Assembly (NCBI GenBank): GCA_944385485.1
Contig: CALWXL010000001.1
Location: forward strand, 57,072-121,071
DNA: 64,000 nucleotides
Source of the DNA: an uncultured Oscillospiraceae bacterium
GTDB lineage: Bacteria; Bacillota; Clostridia; Oscillospirales; Oscillospiraceae
Direction: 5' to 3'
The stretch's first letter is position 1. Each line of letters starts with the position of its first letter. Position numbers and translations under genes: made by a program. Of the stretch, positions 27,550-34,529 are shown piece after piece. The notes under the pieces were generated by a model that was not told where the DNA came from, did not search any database, and saw only the letters and a program-made list of their open reading frames with translations.

Positions 27550-28890
27550 ATGGCATTTGAAAGCTTAACTGAGAAACTTTCTGCCACCTTCCGCCGTCTG
27601 CGCGGCAAGGGACGCATCAGCGAGGCCGACGTAAAAGCCGCCATGAAAGAGATCAAAATGGCTCTTTTGGAGGCGGACGTCAACTTCAAAGTAGTCAAAA
27701 GCTTTGTGGCCTCGGTGACCGAGCGGGCCGTGGGCACCGACGTACTGGAGTCCCTCACCCCTGCTCAGATGATCGTCAAGATCGTCAACGAGGAGCTCAC
27801 CGCCCTCATGGGTGGCGGTGACAGCAAACTCACCATCGCCTCTGCCCCACCCACCGTAGTCATGCTGGTGGGTTTGCAAGGCGCCGGTAAGACCACCAAC
27901 GGCGCCAAACTGGCCGGATTGATGAAGAAACAGGGTAAACGCCCCCTGCTGGCTGCCTGTGACATCTACCGCCCCGCTGCCATTCGACAGCTGGAAGTAG
28001 TGGGTGAGCAGCTGGACATCCCTGTCTTCCAGATGGGTCAAGCCAACCCCGTGGACATCGCCAAAGCTGCCGTGGAGCACGCCAAAAAGCACGGCAACGA
28101 TATGGTGTTCTTAGATACCGCAGGCCGTCTGCACATCGACGAGCAGCTCATGGACGAACTTCGAGCCGTCAAAGCTGCTGTCAACCCCACCGAGATCTTG
28201 CTGGTGGTAGATGCCATGATCGGCCAGGATGCGGTCAACGCCGCTAAGGCCTTTGATGAGGCTCTGGACATTGACGGTGTCATGCTCACCAAGTTGGACG
28301 GCGATGCCCGTGGTGGCGCTGCCTTGTCCATCCGTTCCGTCACCGGAAAGCCCATCAAGTTCGCCGGTACCGGAGAGAAGCTGGACAACATCGAGGTGTT
28401 CCACCCCGACCGTATGGCCAGCCGCATTTTGGGCATGGGCGACGTGCTCTCCCTCATTGAGAAAGCCGAGCAGAGCCTGGATGCCAAAAAGGCCGCCGAA
28501 CAGATGGAGCGGCTGCGCAAAAACAAGTTCACTCTGGCCGACTTCTATGACCAGCTGGTACAGGTCAAGAAGATGGGCTCTATGCAGGACATCGCCGCTA
28601 TGCTTCCCGGTATGAACGGCAAAAAGATGGACTTCAACGTGGACGAGGCTGGTCTTGCCAAAATCGAGGCCATCATCCAGTCTATGACTCCCTACGAGCG
28701 AGAGAACCCCTCCGTGCTCAACTCCAGCCGGAAAAAGCGTATTGCTGCCGGGTCCGGTACCCAAGTGGTGGATGTCAACCGCCTGCTCAAACAGTTTGAG
28801 GCGATTCAGATGCTCACCCGCCAGTTCTCCAATCCCAAGAAGGCCAAAGGCCTGCTCAGCCGGATCAAAGGCATGGGATTGCCCTTTTAA
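27550..28890 (+). CDS. ffh: Signal recognition particle GTPase Ffh
   Basis: Ffh binds signal sequences and SRP RNA and targets ribosomes to FtsY. 446 residues: N domain (1-about 85), G domain with GLQGAGKTT near 105, DTAGRL near 190 and TKLDGDARGG near 245, then a methionine-rich M domain (MGSMQDIAAMLPGMNGKK) with the RNA-binding helices. Its receptor ftsY is in the smc operon at 44302. Confidence 0.97.
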   Translation: MAFESLTEKLSATFRRLRGKGRISEADVKAAMKEIKMALLEADVNFKVVKSFVASVTERAVGTDVLESLTPAQMIVKIVNEELTALMGGGDSKLTIASAPPTVVMLVGLQGAGKTTNGAKLAGLMKKQGKRPLLAACDIYRPAAIRQLEVVGEQLDIPVFQMGQANPVDIAKAAVEHAKKHGNDMVFLDTAGRLHIDEQLMDELRAVKAAVNPTEILLVVDAMIGQDAVNAAKAFDEALDIDGVMLTKLDGDARGGAALSIRSVTGKPIKFAGTGEKLDNIEVFHPDRMASRILGMGDVLSLIEKAEQSLDAKKAAEQMERLRKNKFTLADFYDQLVQVKKMGSMQDIAAMLPGMNGKKMDFNVDEAGLAKIEAIIQSMTPYERENPSVLNSSRKKRIAAGSGTQVVDVNRLLKQFEAIQMLTRQFSNPKKAKGLLSRIKGMGLPF

Positions 28891-28953
28891 GGTTGGTTTC
28901 TGTCCCCCACGGACATTGCCATATACGATAGAATCTATGGAGGTGAAAATACA

Positions 28954-29190
28954 ATGGTTAAGATCAGACTGCGTCGTATGGGCGCCAAGAAGGCTCCCTT
29001 CTACCGTGTTGTGGTTGCCGATTCCCGCTATCCCCGTGATGGCCGTTTCATCGAGGAGTTGGGCACCTATGATCCCCGTCAGAACCCCGCTGCCGTCAAC
29101 ATCGATGTGGAGCGTGCTCAGGCTTGGATTAAGACCGGCGCTCAGCCCACCGACACCGTGCGTGACCTGCTGAAGAAGGCTGGCCTGTAA
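28954..29190 (+). CDS. rpsP: 30S ribosomal protein S16
   Basis: 78 residues starting [20 protein letters not shown] and containing [19 protein letters not shown], the S16 signature. A GGAGGTG site lies 8 nt before the ATG. The ffh-rpsP-khpA-rimM-trmD order is widely conserved. Confidence 0.97.
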   Translation: MVKIRLRRMGAKKAPFYRVVVADSRYPRDGRFIEELGTYDPRQNPAAVNIDVERAQAWIKTGAQPTDTVRDLLKKAGL

Positions 29191-29210
29191 GCGCACGATT
29201 GGAGGTCCTC

Positions 29211-29441
29211 ATGAAGGAATTGCTCACTTATATTGCCCAAAACCTGGTGGAGCATCCAGACCAGGTTTCTGTGACCGAGCATGAGACTCCCGCAGAAACC
29301 GTTTTGGAGCTGCGTGTAGCCGCTGAGGACATGGGCAAGGTGATCGGCCGTCAGGGTCGCATCGCCAAGGAAATCCGCGCGCTGATGCGCTCGGTTGCCC
29401 AACGTCAGGGCAAGAAGGTTTCAGTTGACATCCTCGACTGA
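29211..29441 (+). CDS. khpA: KH-domain RNA-binding protein KhpA
   Basis: 76 residues: a single KH domain with the GxxG loop in IGRQGRIAKEIRALM. KhpA (YlqC) pairs with KhpB to bind RNA in Firmicutes. The ATG at 29211 follows GGAGG; the TTG 12 nt upstream lies within the ribosome site. rpsP ends 20 nt upstream. Confidence 0.92.
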   Translation: MKELLTYIAQNLVEHPDQVSVTEHETPAETVLELRVAAEDMGKVIGRQGRIAKEIRALMRSVAQRQGKKVSVDILD

Positions 29442-29452
29442 TACAGCCGTTG

Positions 29453-29478
29453 AGGCGGGGGCTTGCCCCCGCCTTTTT
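29453..29478 (+). terminator. Intercistronic terminator between khpA and rimM
   Basis: Stem AGGCGGGGG / CCCCCGCCT with a CTTG loop followed by TTTTTG. It should end a share of transcripts after khpA, lowering rimM-trmD output relative to ffh and rpsP. Confidence 0.8.
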
Positions 29479-29509
29479 GATTTCTACAACATAAGAGGTG
29501 AACCAAATC

Positions 29510-29995
29510 ATGATCCATCCCTATTTGGAATGCGGCCAGATCGTCAACACCCACGGCATTCGCGGCGAGGTGAAAATCGTCCCCTGGGCGGACAGCGCCG
29601 AATTCCTCTGCCAGTTCTCCACCCTGTACATTGACGAGAAGCCTGTCAAAGTCCAAAACGCCCGTGTCCACAAGGGCAGCGTCATTGCTCTGCTGGAAGG
29701 GGTCAACGATGTCAACACCGCCATGCTGCTGAAGAACAAGGTGGTACACATCCGCCGGGAGGACGCCAACCTGCCCGAGGGTTCTTTCTTCCTGGCTGAT
29801 ATCATCGGCCTGGACGTGGTGGACGAACAGGGAACCAAACTGGGTGTTTTGAAAGACATTCTCTCCCCCTCCCGCCAGCAAGTGTATGTGGTGAAGGGCG
29901 AACGAGAAATTCTCATTCCCGCCGTCCCCGAGTTTATCCTGGAGACCAATGTGGACGGGGGATATATCAAGGTTCGCCTCATCGAGGGGATGTGA
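29510..29995 (+). CDS. rimM: Ribosome maturation factor RimM
   Basis: 161 residues. N-terminal RimM domain opens with CGQIVNTHGIRGEVKIVPW; a C-terminal PRC-barrel-type half follows (VYVVKGEREILIPAVPEFI). RimM binds S19 and assists 30S head assembly. The ATG at 29510 follows AGAGGTG by about 9 nt; a GTG at 29498 lies inside that ribosome site. Confidence 0.95.
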   Translation: MIHPYLECGQIVNTHGIRGEVKIVPWADSAEFLCQFSTLYIDEKPVKVQNARVHKGSVIALLEGVNDVNTAMLLKNKVVHIRREDANLPEGSFFLADIIGLDVVDEQGTKLGVLKDILSPSRQQVYVVKGEREILIPAVPEFILETNVDGGYIKVRLIEGM

Positions 29996-30000
29996 GAGGC

Positions 30001-31191
30001 ATGTATCACATCGATATCATGACCCTGTTCCCCGATACCGTGGGGGATGTGTTGAGCGAATCCATTCTGGGCCGTGCTCAGGAGCGAGACCATATTCGTA
30101 TCCTCACCCATCAAATTCGGGATTACACCAAAAACAAGCAAAAGCAGGTGGACGACTACCCCTATGGGGGCGGTCAGGGGGCGGTTCTTCAGGCAGATCC
30201 CCTCTACCAGTGCTGGAGCCACATCTGCCAGCAGTATGACACCCAGCCCCACACCATTTACCTCTCCCCCTGCGGGAAAACCTTCACCCAGGAGGATGCC
30301 CGGCGTTTGGCTCGGGAGCATAACCACCTGATTTTGGTCTGCGGCCACTATGAGGGCATTGACCAGCGGTTCATTGATGGCTATGTGGACGAAGAGATCT
30401 CTCTGGGCGACTTTGTGCTCACCGGCGGCGAAATTGCTGCCATGGCCGTGGCAGATGCCGTGTGTCGTCTCATCCCCGGGGTGCTCTCTCATGATGCCTG
30501 TTTCGAGGACGAAAGCCACTGGAATGGCATGCTGGAATACCCCCAATATTCCCGCCCCGCCCAGTGGCATGGCATGGAGGTGCCCCCAGTTCTCACCTGC
30601 GGAGACCATAAAAAAGTGGAGCGGTGGCGACGCAAGCAGTCCATTCTTCGTACCCGGGACCGTCGCCCGGATCTGTACGCCAAACTGGACTTGTCCTCCA
30701 AAGAAGATCAGAAGTTACTGGCAGAAATTCGGGCCGAGGAGCTGTACAAGCCCCTCCCGCACCCTGTCTCTATCGCATCTGCCACACAGGAGGCGTGGGA
30801 CACCCTGCCCTGGCCTCACAGCCCCAATATGCCCGAACACAGCTACATTCTCTGCCACGGCGACCAGGCCGCAGCCTGTTTCTCCCTCACGCCTCTGGAG
30901 GCCCAGGCATACATGGAAATTCAAGACGGAAAATGGTCCGCCCAAGAGCCCAGCCTGTGGTTCCAGCTGCACGGCACCGACCCAGAGTTGACCCACACGG
31001 ATTTGGTCCCCCAGATGCTGGCCTGTGTGCGAAATTTAGGGCGGGACCTGCATGCCCCCTGGATTCGCACCGCAGCAGACAAACGTAACAAAGCCTGGCT
31101 GGCTCATCTGAAACAGGCAGGCTTCCAATACCGTGGCAACCTGTCCTATGACAACCTCCGTCAGGTGGCCTATGAACTGCGTTTGAAATAA
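30001..31191 (+). CDS. trmD: tRNA guanosine-37 N1-methyltransferase with a C-terminal extension
   Basis: TrmD makes m1G37 in tRNA and prevents frameshifting. Residues 1-about 245 are a normal TrmD: YHIDIMTLFP start, YGGGQGAVLQADP, knot motifs LSPCGKTF, CGHYEGIDQR and EISLGDFVLTGGE. The protein continues to 396 residues where about 240-250 is usual. The extra 150 residues include IRTAADKRNKAWLAHLKQAG followed by FQYRG, reminiscent of the C-terminal strand-helix of GNAT acetyltransferases, though the acetyl-CoA P-loop is not evident. The ATG at 30001 gives the family N-terminus; the GTG at 29992 sits on the ribosome site. Confidence 0.93.
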   Translation: MYHIDIMTLFPDTVGDVLSESILGRAQERDHIRILTHQIRDYTKNKQKQVDDYPYGGGQGAVLQADPLYQCWSHICQQYDTQPHTIYLSPCGKTFTQEDARRLAREHNHLILVCGHYEGIDQRFIDGYVDEEISLGDFVLTGGEIAAMAVADAVCRLIPGVLSHDACFEDESHWNGMLEYPQYSRPAQWHGMEVPPVLTCGDHKKVERWRRKQSILRTRDRRPDLYAKLDLSSKEDQKLLAEIRAEELYKPLPHPVSIASATQEAWDTLPWPHSPNMPEHSYILCHGDQAAACFSLTPLEAQAYMEIQDGKWSAQEPSLWFQLHGTDPELTHTDLVPQMLACVRNLGRDLHAPWIRTAADKRNKAWLAHLKQAGFQYRGNLSYDNLRQVAYELRLK

Positions 31192-31209
31192 CGAAGAGAG
31201 GTATCTGCC

Positions 31210-32025
31210 ATGATCTTGGGAATTGACGCCGGGACCAGCGCTGTGAAGTTGGCAGTGCTGGACGGAAACATCATTCACACCACGTACTACCAACCCAACC
31301 ATGATACCACCGCCCACACCCTCCAGTTGGCACTGGAGCGCTCCGGCATTGACTCCCTGCCCATCACCCATGTTGGCATCACTGGACTCAATGGCTCTCG
31401 CTGTGGCGTGGAACACCTTGGGCTGCCCCACTGCACCGTATCCGAGTTGGATGCCATCGGCTGTGCGGGGTGTTTTCTCTCGGGCAAGGACAATGCCCTG
31501 GTGGTAAACATGGGCACCGGTACCACCTTTGTGCCGGCCCATGGAGGACAATATACCCATCTGGGTGGCACCGGCATCGGCGGAGGCACTCTCATGGGGT
31601 TGGGCCGTGGCCTATTGGGTGTCGATACCCCGCTAGAGCTATTTCATCTGGCAGATCAAGGGGATATGGGCCAGGTGGACCTGCGCATTGGCGACTTGTT
31701 CCAGGGCTCTGAGACTCTGGACCCCACCCTCACCTCCTCCAACCTGGCCAAGGCCTCGCCCAGCTCCACCCAGGCGGACTGGGCCGCCGGACTTCTCAAC
31801 CTGGTGCTGGAGTGCACCGGGACCATGGCTATGCTGGCCTGTGGGACGCACCAGGTATCGGATGTGGTACTGCTGGGCGCTCTCACAAAGCTGCCCCAGG
31901 CTAAGGCCCGTTTTCAGGTGTTTACCCAGTTCTATTCCCCCAACTACCACATCGCCCCCCACGCCGATTGCGCCACCGCCATCGGCACAGCCTTGCTGGC
32001 AAAGGAGAACACATCATGGATTTGA
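31210..32025 (+). CDS. coaW: Type II pantothenate kinase
   Basis: Catalyses the first step of coenzyme A synthesis. 271 residues of the acetate kinase/Hsp70 fold: ATP phosphate 1 motif LGIDAGTSAVKLAV, MGTGTTFV, and the family signature LGGTGIGGGTLMGLG near residue 125. Type II kinases are those of staphylococci and related Firmicutes and of eukaryotes. It lies between trmD and rsmA and overlaps rsmA by 10 nt. GAGAGG lies before the ATG. Confidence 0.9.
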   Translation: MILGIDAGTSAVKLAVLDGNIIHTTYYQPNHDTTAHTLQLALERSGIDSLPITHVGITGLNGSRCGVEHLGLPHCTVSELDAIGCAGCFLSGKDNALVVNMGTGTTFVPAHGGQYTHLGGTGIGGGTLMGLGRGLLGVDTPLELFHLADQGDMGQVDLRIGDLFQGSETLDPTLTSSNLAKASPSSTQADWAAGLLNLVLECTGTMAMLACGTHQVSDVVLLGALTKLPQAKARFQVFTQFYSPNYHIAPHADCATAIGTALLAKENTSWI

Positions 32026-32873
32026 CCAACATCTCTGACATCAAAACTCTGCTGGCCCGACATGGATTTCATTTTTCCAAATCCATGGGCCAGAACTTTC
32101 TCATTGAGGACTGGGTGCCCCGGGACATCGCCCACAGCGCCCAGCTGGACGTACACTGCGGCGTGCTGGAAATCGGCCCCGGTATCGGCCCTCTCACGGT
32201 ACAGCTGGCCCAACAGGCTGGCAAGGTGGTGTCGGTGGAGCTAGACCGCTCCCTGCTCCCCATTCTGGCTGAGACGGTGGGCAGCTACTCCAACGTAGAG
32301 ATCGTCCCTGGGGACGTGATGAAGTTGAACATCCCTCAGTTGGTGGAAGAAAAGTTCCAAGGGCTGACTCCCATGGCCTGTGCCAATCTGCCCTACAACA
32401 TCACCACCCCTGTCATCACGCTCTTGCTGGAGAGCGGTTGTTTCCGCCGTGTCACCGTGATGATCCAGCGCGAGGTGGCAAAGCGCATCTGCGCCCAGCC
32501 CGGCACCTCGGACTTCGGAGCCTTCTCCCTATTTTGCCAATACCACGCCGTGTGCGACTACCTCTTTGAGGTGCCCGCCCAGTGCTTCCTTCCCGCCCCC
32601 AAGGTGACTTCTGCGGTCATTGGCATGACTTTGCGGGACAAGCCTCCGGTGGGCTGTCCCCCCAAGCAGCTCTTCTCTGTCATTCGAGCCTCCTTTGCGC
32701 AGCGGAGAAAGACTCTGCTCAACGCCCTCTCCTCTGCCTACGGCAGCCAGCTATCCAAGGATCAGCTGCGCGAAATTCTGGCTGAGTGCGGATTTGCTGA
32801 AACGGTACGAGGGGAACAGTTGGGATTGGAGGACTTTTCCCGCCTGGCTCACACCCTATACGCCCATATGTAA
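32016..32873 (+). CDS. rsmA: 16S rRNA A1518/A1519 dimethyltransferase
   Basis: RsmA (KsgA) dimethylates two adenosines at the 3' end of 16S rRNA. 285 residues with KSMGQNFLIED, SAM motif VLEIGPGIGPLT near 58, and the catalytic NLPYNITTP near 122. The C-terminal helical domain includes FAQRRKTLLNAL. The ATG at 32016 follows AAAGGAG and overlaps the coaW 3' end. Confidence 0.96.
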   Translation: MDLTNISDIKTLLARHGFHFSKSMGQNFLIEDWVPRDIAHSAQLDVHCGVLEIGPGIGPLTVQLAQQAGKVVSVELDRSLLPILAETVGSYSNVEIVPGDVMKLNIPQLVEEKFQGLTPMACANLPYNITTPVITLLLESGCFRRVTVMIQREVAKRICAQPGTSDFGAFSLFCQYHAVCDYLFEVPAQCFLPAPKVTSAVIGMTLRDKPPVGCPPKQLFSVIRASFAQRRKTLLNALSSAYGSQLSKDQLREILAECGFAETVRGEQLGLEDFSRLAHTLYAHM

Positions 32874-32878
32874 ACTCA

Positions 32879-32908
32879 ACCCTTCCCGGCGTTGCGTCCC
32901 GGGGAGGG
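32879..32908 (+). terminator. Weak stem-loop after rsmA
   Basis: CCCTTCCCGG pairs with CCGGGGAGGG (one G-U pair) across a 7-nt loop just past the rsmA stop. The following sequence CTGTCATTTTAC is only mildly T-rich, so termination would be partial. Confidence 0.4.
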
Positions 32909-32929
32909 CTGTCATTTTACGCTCAGGGG

Positions 32930-32937
32930 CATACACT
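32930..32937 (+). promoter_or_regulatory. Sporulation-type -10 element before the amidase
   Basis: CATACACT matches the SigE/SigK-type -10 consensus (CATACANT) exactly. The upstream TCATTTT resembles a SigE -35 but is only 11 nt away instead of 14-15. The predicted leader would be about 14 nt and begin just before AAGGAGG. Suggestive only. Confidence 0.35.
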
Positions 32938-32957
32938 GGGATGAAGGAGGTAACATC

Positions 32958-33698
32958 ATGCCTATCATTTATCTATCTCCCTCCACCCAGGAGAATAATT
33001 TATACGTCAACGGCGGAAGCGAAGAGGAGTGGATGAACCGTCTGGCCGACGCCATGGTTCCATATCTGGACGCCACAGGCATTCAATATAGCCGCAATAC
33101 CCCTGATATGACTGCTGCGTCCTCCATCCGGGCCTCCAACGCAGGAAACTATGACCTGCACCTAGCGCTTCACTCCAATGCCTCCCCAGAAGGTCTGTAT
33201 GGCCAGAACCGGGGTGTGCTGGTCTTTCACTACCCCGGCAGTGTCCAAGGCACCAAAGCCGCCACGATCATGGCTGACCAGCTGCGGGAGATCTACCCCT
33301 TGCCGGACAAGGTGCGGGTAGAACCCACCCGCACCATCGGTGAGGTACGGCTCACCCGTGCCCCATCGGTGTTTTTGGAGCTGGGCTATCACGACAATCT
33401 GGACGATGCCGTATGGGTCCAGTCCAACCTGGATCTCATTGCCCAGACCATTGTCAGAGCTCTGGCGGAATACTTCAAGATTCCCTTTCTCTCCCCCAAT
33501 GCACCCCGGCAGGGTGTGGTGGATGTGAGTTGGGGATACCTCAACATCCGCTCTCGCCCCTCCCTGACAGCTCCTGTCATCGCCAAAGCCTATGACGGAG
33601 CCACGCTCACCATCCTCAACCAGTGGCAGGACTGGTATCTCGTCTCTCTGGATGGGACAGAAGGATATGCAAGCGCAGAGTTTATCACTCTGGTGTGA
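32958..33698 (+). CDS. N-acetylmuramoyl-L-alanine amidase (Amidase_3 type) with SH3 domain, no signal peptide
   Basis: 246 residues. The catalytic domain (1-about 175) carries the zinc His in LHLALHSNAS near 72 and the catalytic-Glu strand in SVFLELGYHDN near 140. The first zinc ligand, normally in DPGHGG, is absent: the strand reads IYLSPSTQENN. Residues about 185-246 form a bacterial SH3 domain (WGYLNIRSRPSLTAPVIAKA). There is no signal peptide, as in mother-cell lysis amidases such as CwlC. AAGGAGG sits 7 nt before the ATG. Whether it is active with the altered ligand cannot be judged here. Confidence 0.85.
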   Translation: MPIIYLSPSTQENNLYVNGGSEEEWMNRLADAMVPYLDATGIQYSRNTPDMTAASSIRASNAGNYDLHLALHSNASPEGLYGQNRGVLVFHYPGSVQGTKAATIMADQLREIYPLPDKVRVEPTRTIGEVRLTRAPSVFLELGYHDNLDDAVWVQSNLDLIAQTIVRALAEYFKIPFLSPNAPRQGVVDVSWGYLNIRSRPSLTAPVIAKAYDGATLTILNQWQDWYLVSLDGTEGYASAEFITLV

Positions 33699-33849
33699 GC
33701 ATCCGCTGCGAGAGATTCCCATCCCGTGGGACCACGTCTGGCTCCCACTCTCTCACCCGGACCAGGCTATGCTGGCCTGGAGCCTCCTGCAAACTCTGGC
33801 CTGCAAGCCGGATGTGCCACAACCTCCTCCTCCCCAAGACAGCATTTGA
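33667..33849 (+). CDS. Possible small ORF overlapping the amidase 3' end
   Basis: 60 codons in a different frame from the amidase, starting within its last 32 nt and extending 150 nt beyond it. The part past the amidase stop has coding-like composition (PLREIPIPWDHVWLPLSH; LAWSLLQTLACKP; proline-rich tail). AGAAGG lies only 2-3 nt before the ATG, too close to be convincing. No family is recognised. It may be a coupled small protein or the relic of a longer 3' gene. Confidence 0.25.
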   Translation: MQAQSLSLWCEHPLREIPIPWDHVWLPLSHPDQAMLAWSLLQTLACKPDVPQPPPPQDSI

Positions 33850-33964
33850 GTTATTCATAATTTCTTCAAAATTTCTTCAAAGAATGTCCACTCTCCAAAT
33901 TTGGAATATGGTATTCTAATGATGTCAGCAATGACAACTCCTCCCTCTCTCTTTTGAAAACCAT
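33850..33964. other. Gene-free AT-rich spacer
   Basis: After the small ORF the sequence becomes AT-rich, with runs such as CAAAATTTCTTCAAAG and the short palindrome CCAAATTTGG at about 33894-33903. No ORF, RNA gene or convincing promoter was seen before the terminator at 33965. Confidence 0.5.
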
Positions 33965-34004
33965 GCCCCCTCCATCCGCCCACGATGGAGGGGGCACCTT
34001 TTTT
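33965..34004 (+). terminator. Terminator of the ffh-rsmA-amidase region
   Basis: Perfect 12-bp stem GCCCCCTCCATC / GATGGAGGGGGC with a 7-nt loop, then ACC and six T. Confidence 0.85.
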
Positions 34005-34043
34005 CACTGTCCAAAAATTTTTCCAATTTTTTTGATTTTTATA

Positions 34044-34072
34044 TTGACAAGATGTTATCTTCATGTTAGAAT
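34044..34072 (+). promoter_or_regulatory. Promoter of the tRNA-Thr-tRNA-Arg unit
   Basis: TTGACA, 17-nt spacer, TAGAAT, 48 nt before the first tRNA. Confidence 0.8.
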
Positions 34073-34119
34073 AATCTAGCTTTTGAGCCTCGCCTCTGCC
34101 ACGTGGGCATGACAGGAAT

Positions 34120-34195
34120 GCTGGTGTAGCTCAGTTGGTAGAGCAGCTGATTCGTAATCAGCAGGTCGCGTGTTCAAGTCACGTCACCAGCTCCA
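34120..34195 (+). tRNA. tRNA-Thr (anticodon CGU)
   Basis: Full cloverleaf: acceptor GCTGGTG / CACCAGC, D arm with AGCTCAGTTGGTAGAGC, anticodon stem GCTGA / TCAGC around loop TTCGTAA, T loop TTCAAGT, and an encoded CCA at 34193-34195. Anticodon CGT reads ACG. Confidence 0.95.
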
Positions 34196-34209
34196 AAAGC
34201 TTTTCATAT

Positions 34210-34286
34210 GCGGCTGTAGCTCAGCTGGATAGAGTGTTTGGCTACGAACCAAAAGGTCGGGGGTTCGAATCCCTCCAGCCGTACCA
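34210..34286 (+). tRNA. tRNA-Arg (anticodon ACG)
   Basis: Acceptor GCGGCTG / CAGCCGT (terminal G-U pair), anticodon stem TTTGG / CCAAA around CTACGAA, T loop TTCGAAT, and an encoded CCA at 34284-34286. Anticodon ACG, expected to be edited to ICG to read CGN codons. Confidence 0.95.
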
Positions 34287-34326
34287 AGGGCAGGACACAC
34301 CTCGGTGTGTCCTGCCCTTGTTTTTT
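34286..34326 (+). terminator. Terminator of the tRNA unit
   Basis: Perfect 15-bp stem AAGGGCAGGACACAC / GTGTGTCCTGCCCTT with a CTCG loop, then G and six T. It begins at the last base of the tRNA-Arg CCA. Confidence 0.9.
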
Positions 34327-34444
34327 CCCAGCTTCCCCTTGGAAATCTTTTTTCAAGCAATCCCCAGCTTTTCCCTGTTTTTCTTCACATCGGTCTCATC
34401 TTCCTGTGAAACAGCTGGTATCACTGGGTCGAACTTGAGAATTT

Positions 34445-34465
34445 TGTGCAATTAAGAATTGCACA
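34445..34465. promoter_or_regulatory. Inverted repeat overlapping the pyr promoter (candidate operator)
   Basis: TGTGCAATT-AAG-AATTGCACA is a perfect 9-bp inverted repeat with a 3-nt centre. Its right arm covers the -35 element of the pyr promoter. That placement and symmetry suit a repressor site; no regulator gene is nearby to name it. Confidence 0.5.
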
Positions 34466-34487
34466 GCTGGTAGATTTCAGGTATAAT
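34459..34487 (+). promoter_or_regulatory. SigA-type promoter of the pyr operon
   Basis: TTGCAC, 17-nt spacer, TATAAT. The leader is only about 35 nt, so there is no PyrR-type attenuator. Confidence 0.8.
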
Positions 34488-34529
34488 AGGCCGAATATAT
34501 CTATATGACTTGTTATGATTTTAGGAGTG

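Noticed and set aside
32892-32957. Upstream extension of the amidase from 32892
   Set aside because: The longer start lies in the stem-loop after rsmA, and the ATG at 32958 has an ideal AAGGAGG site.
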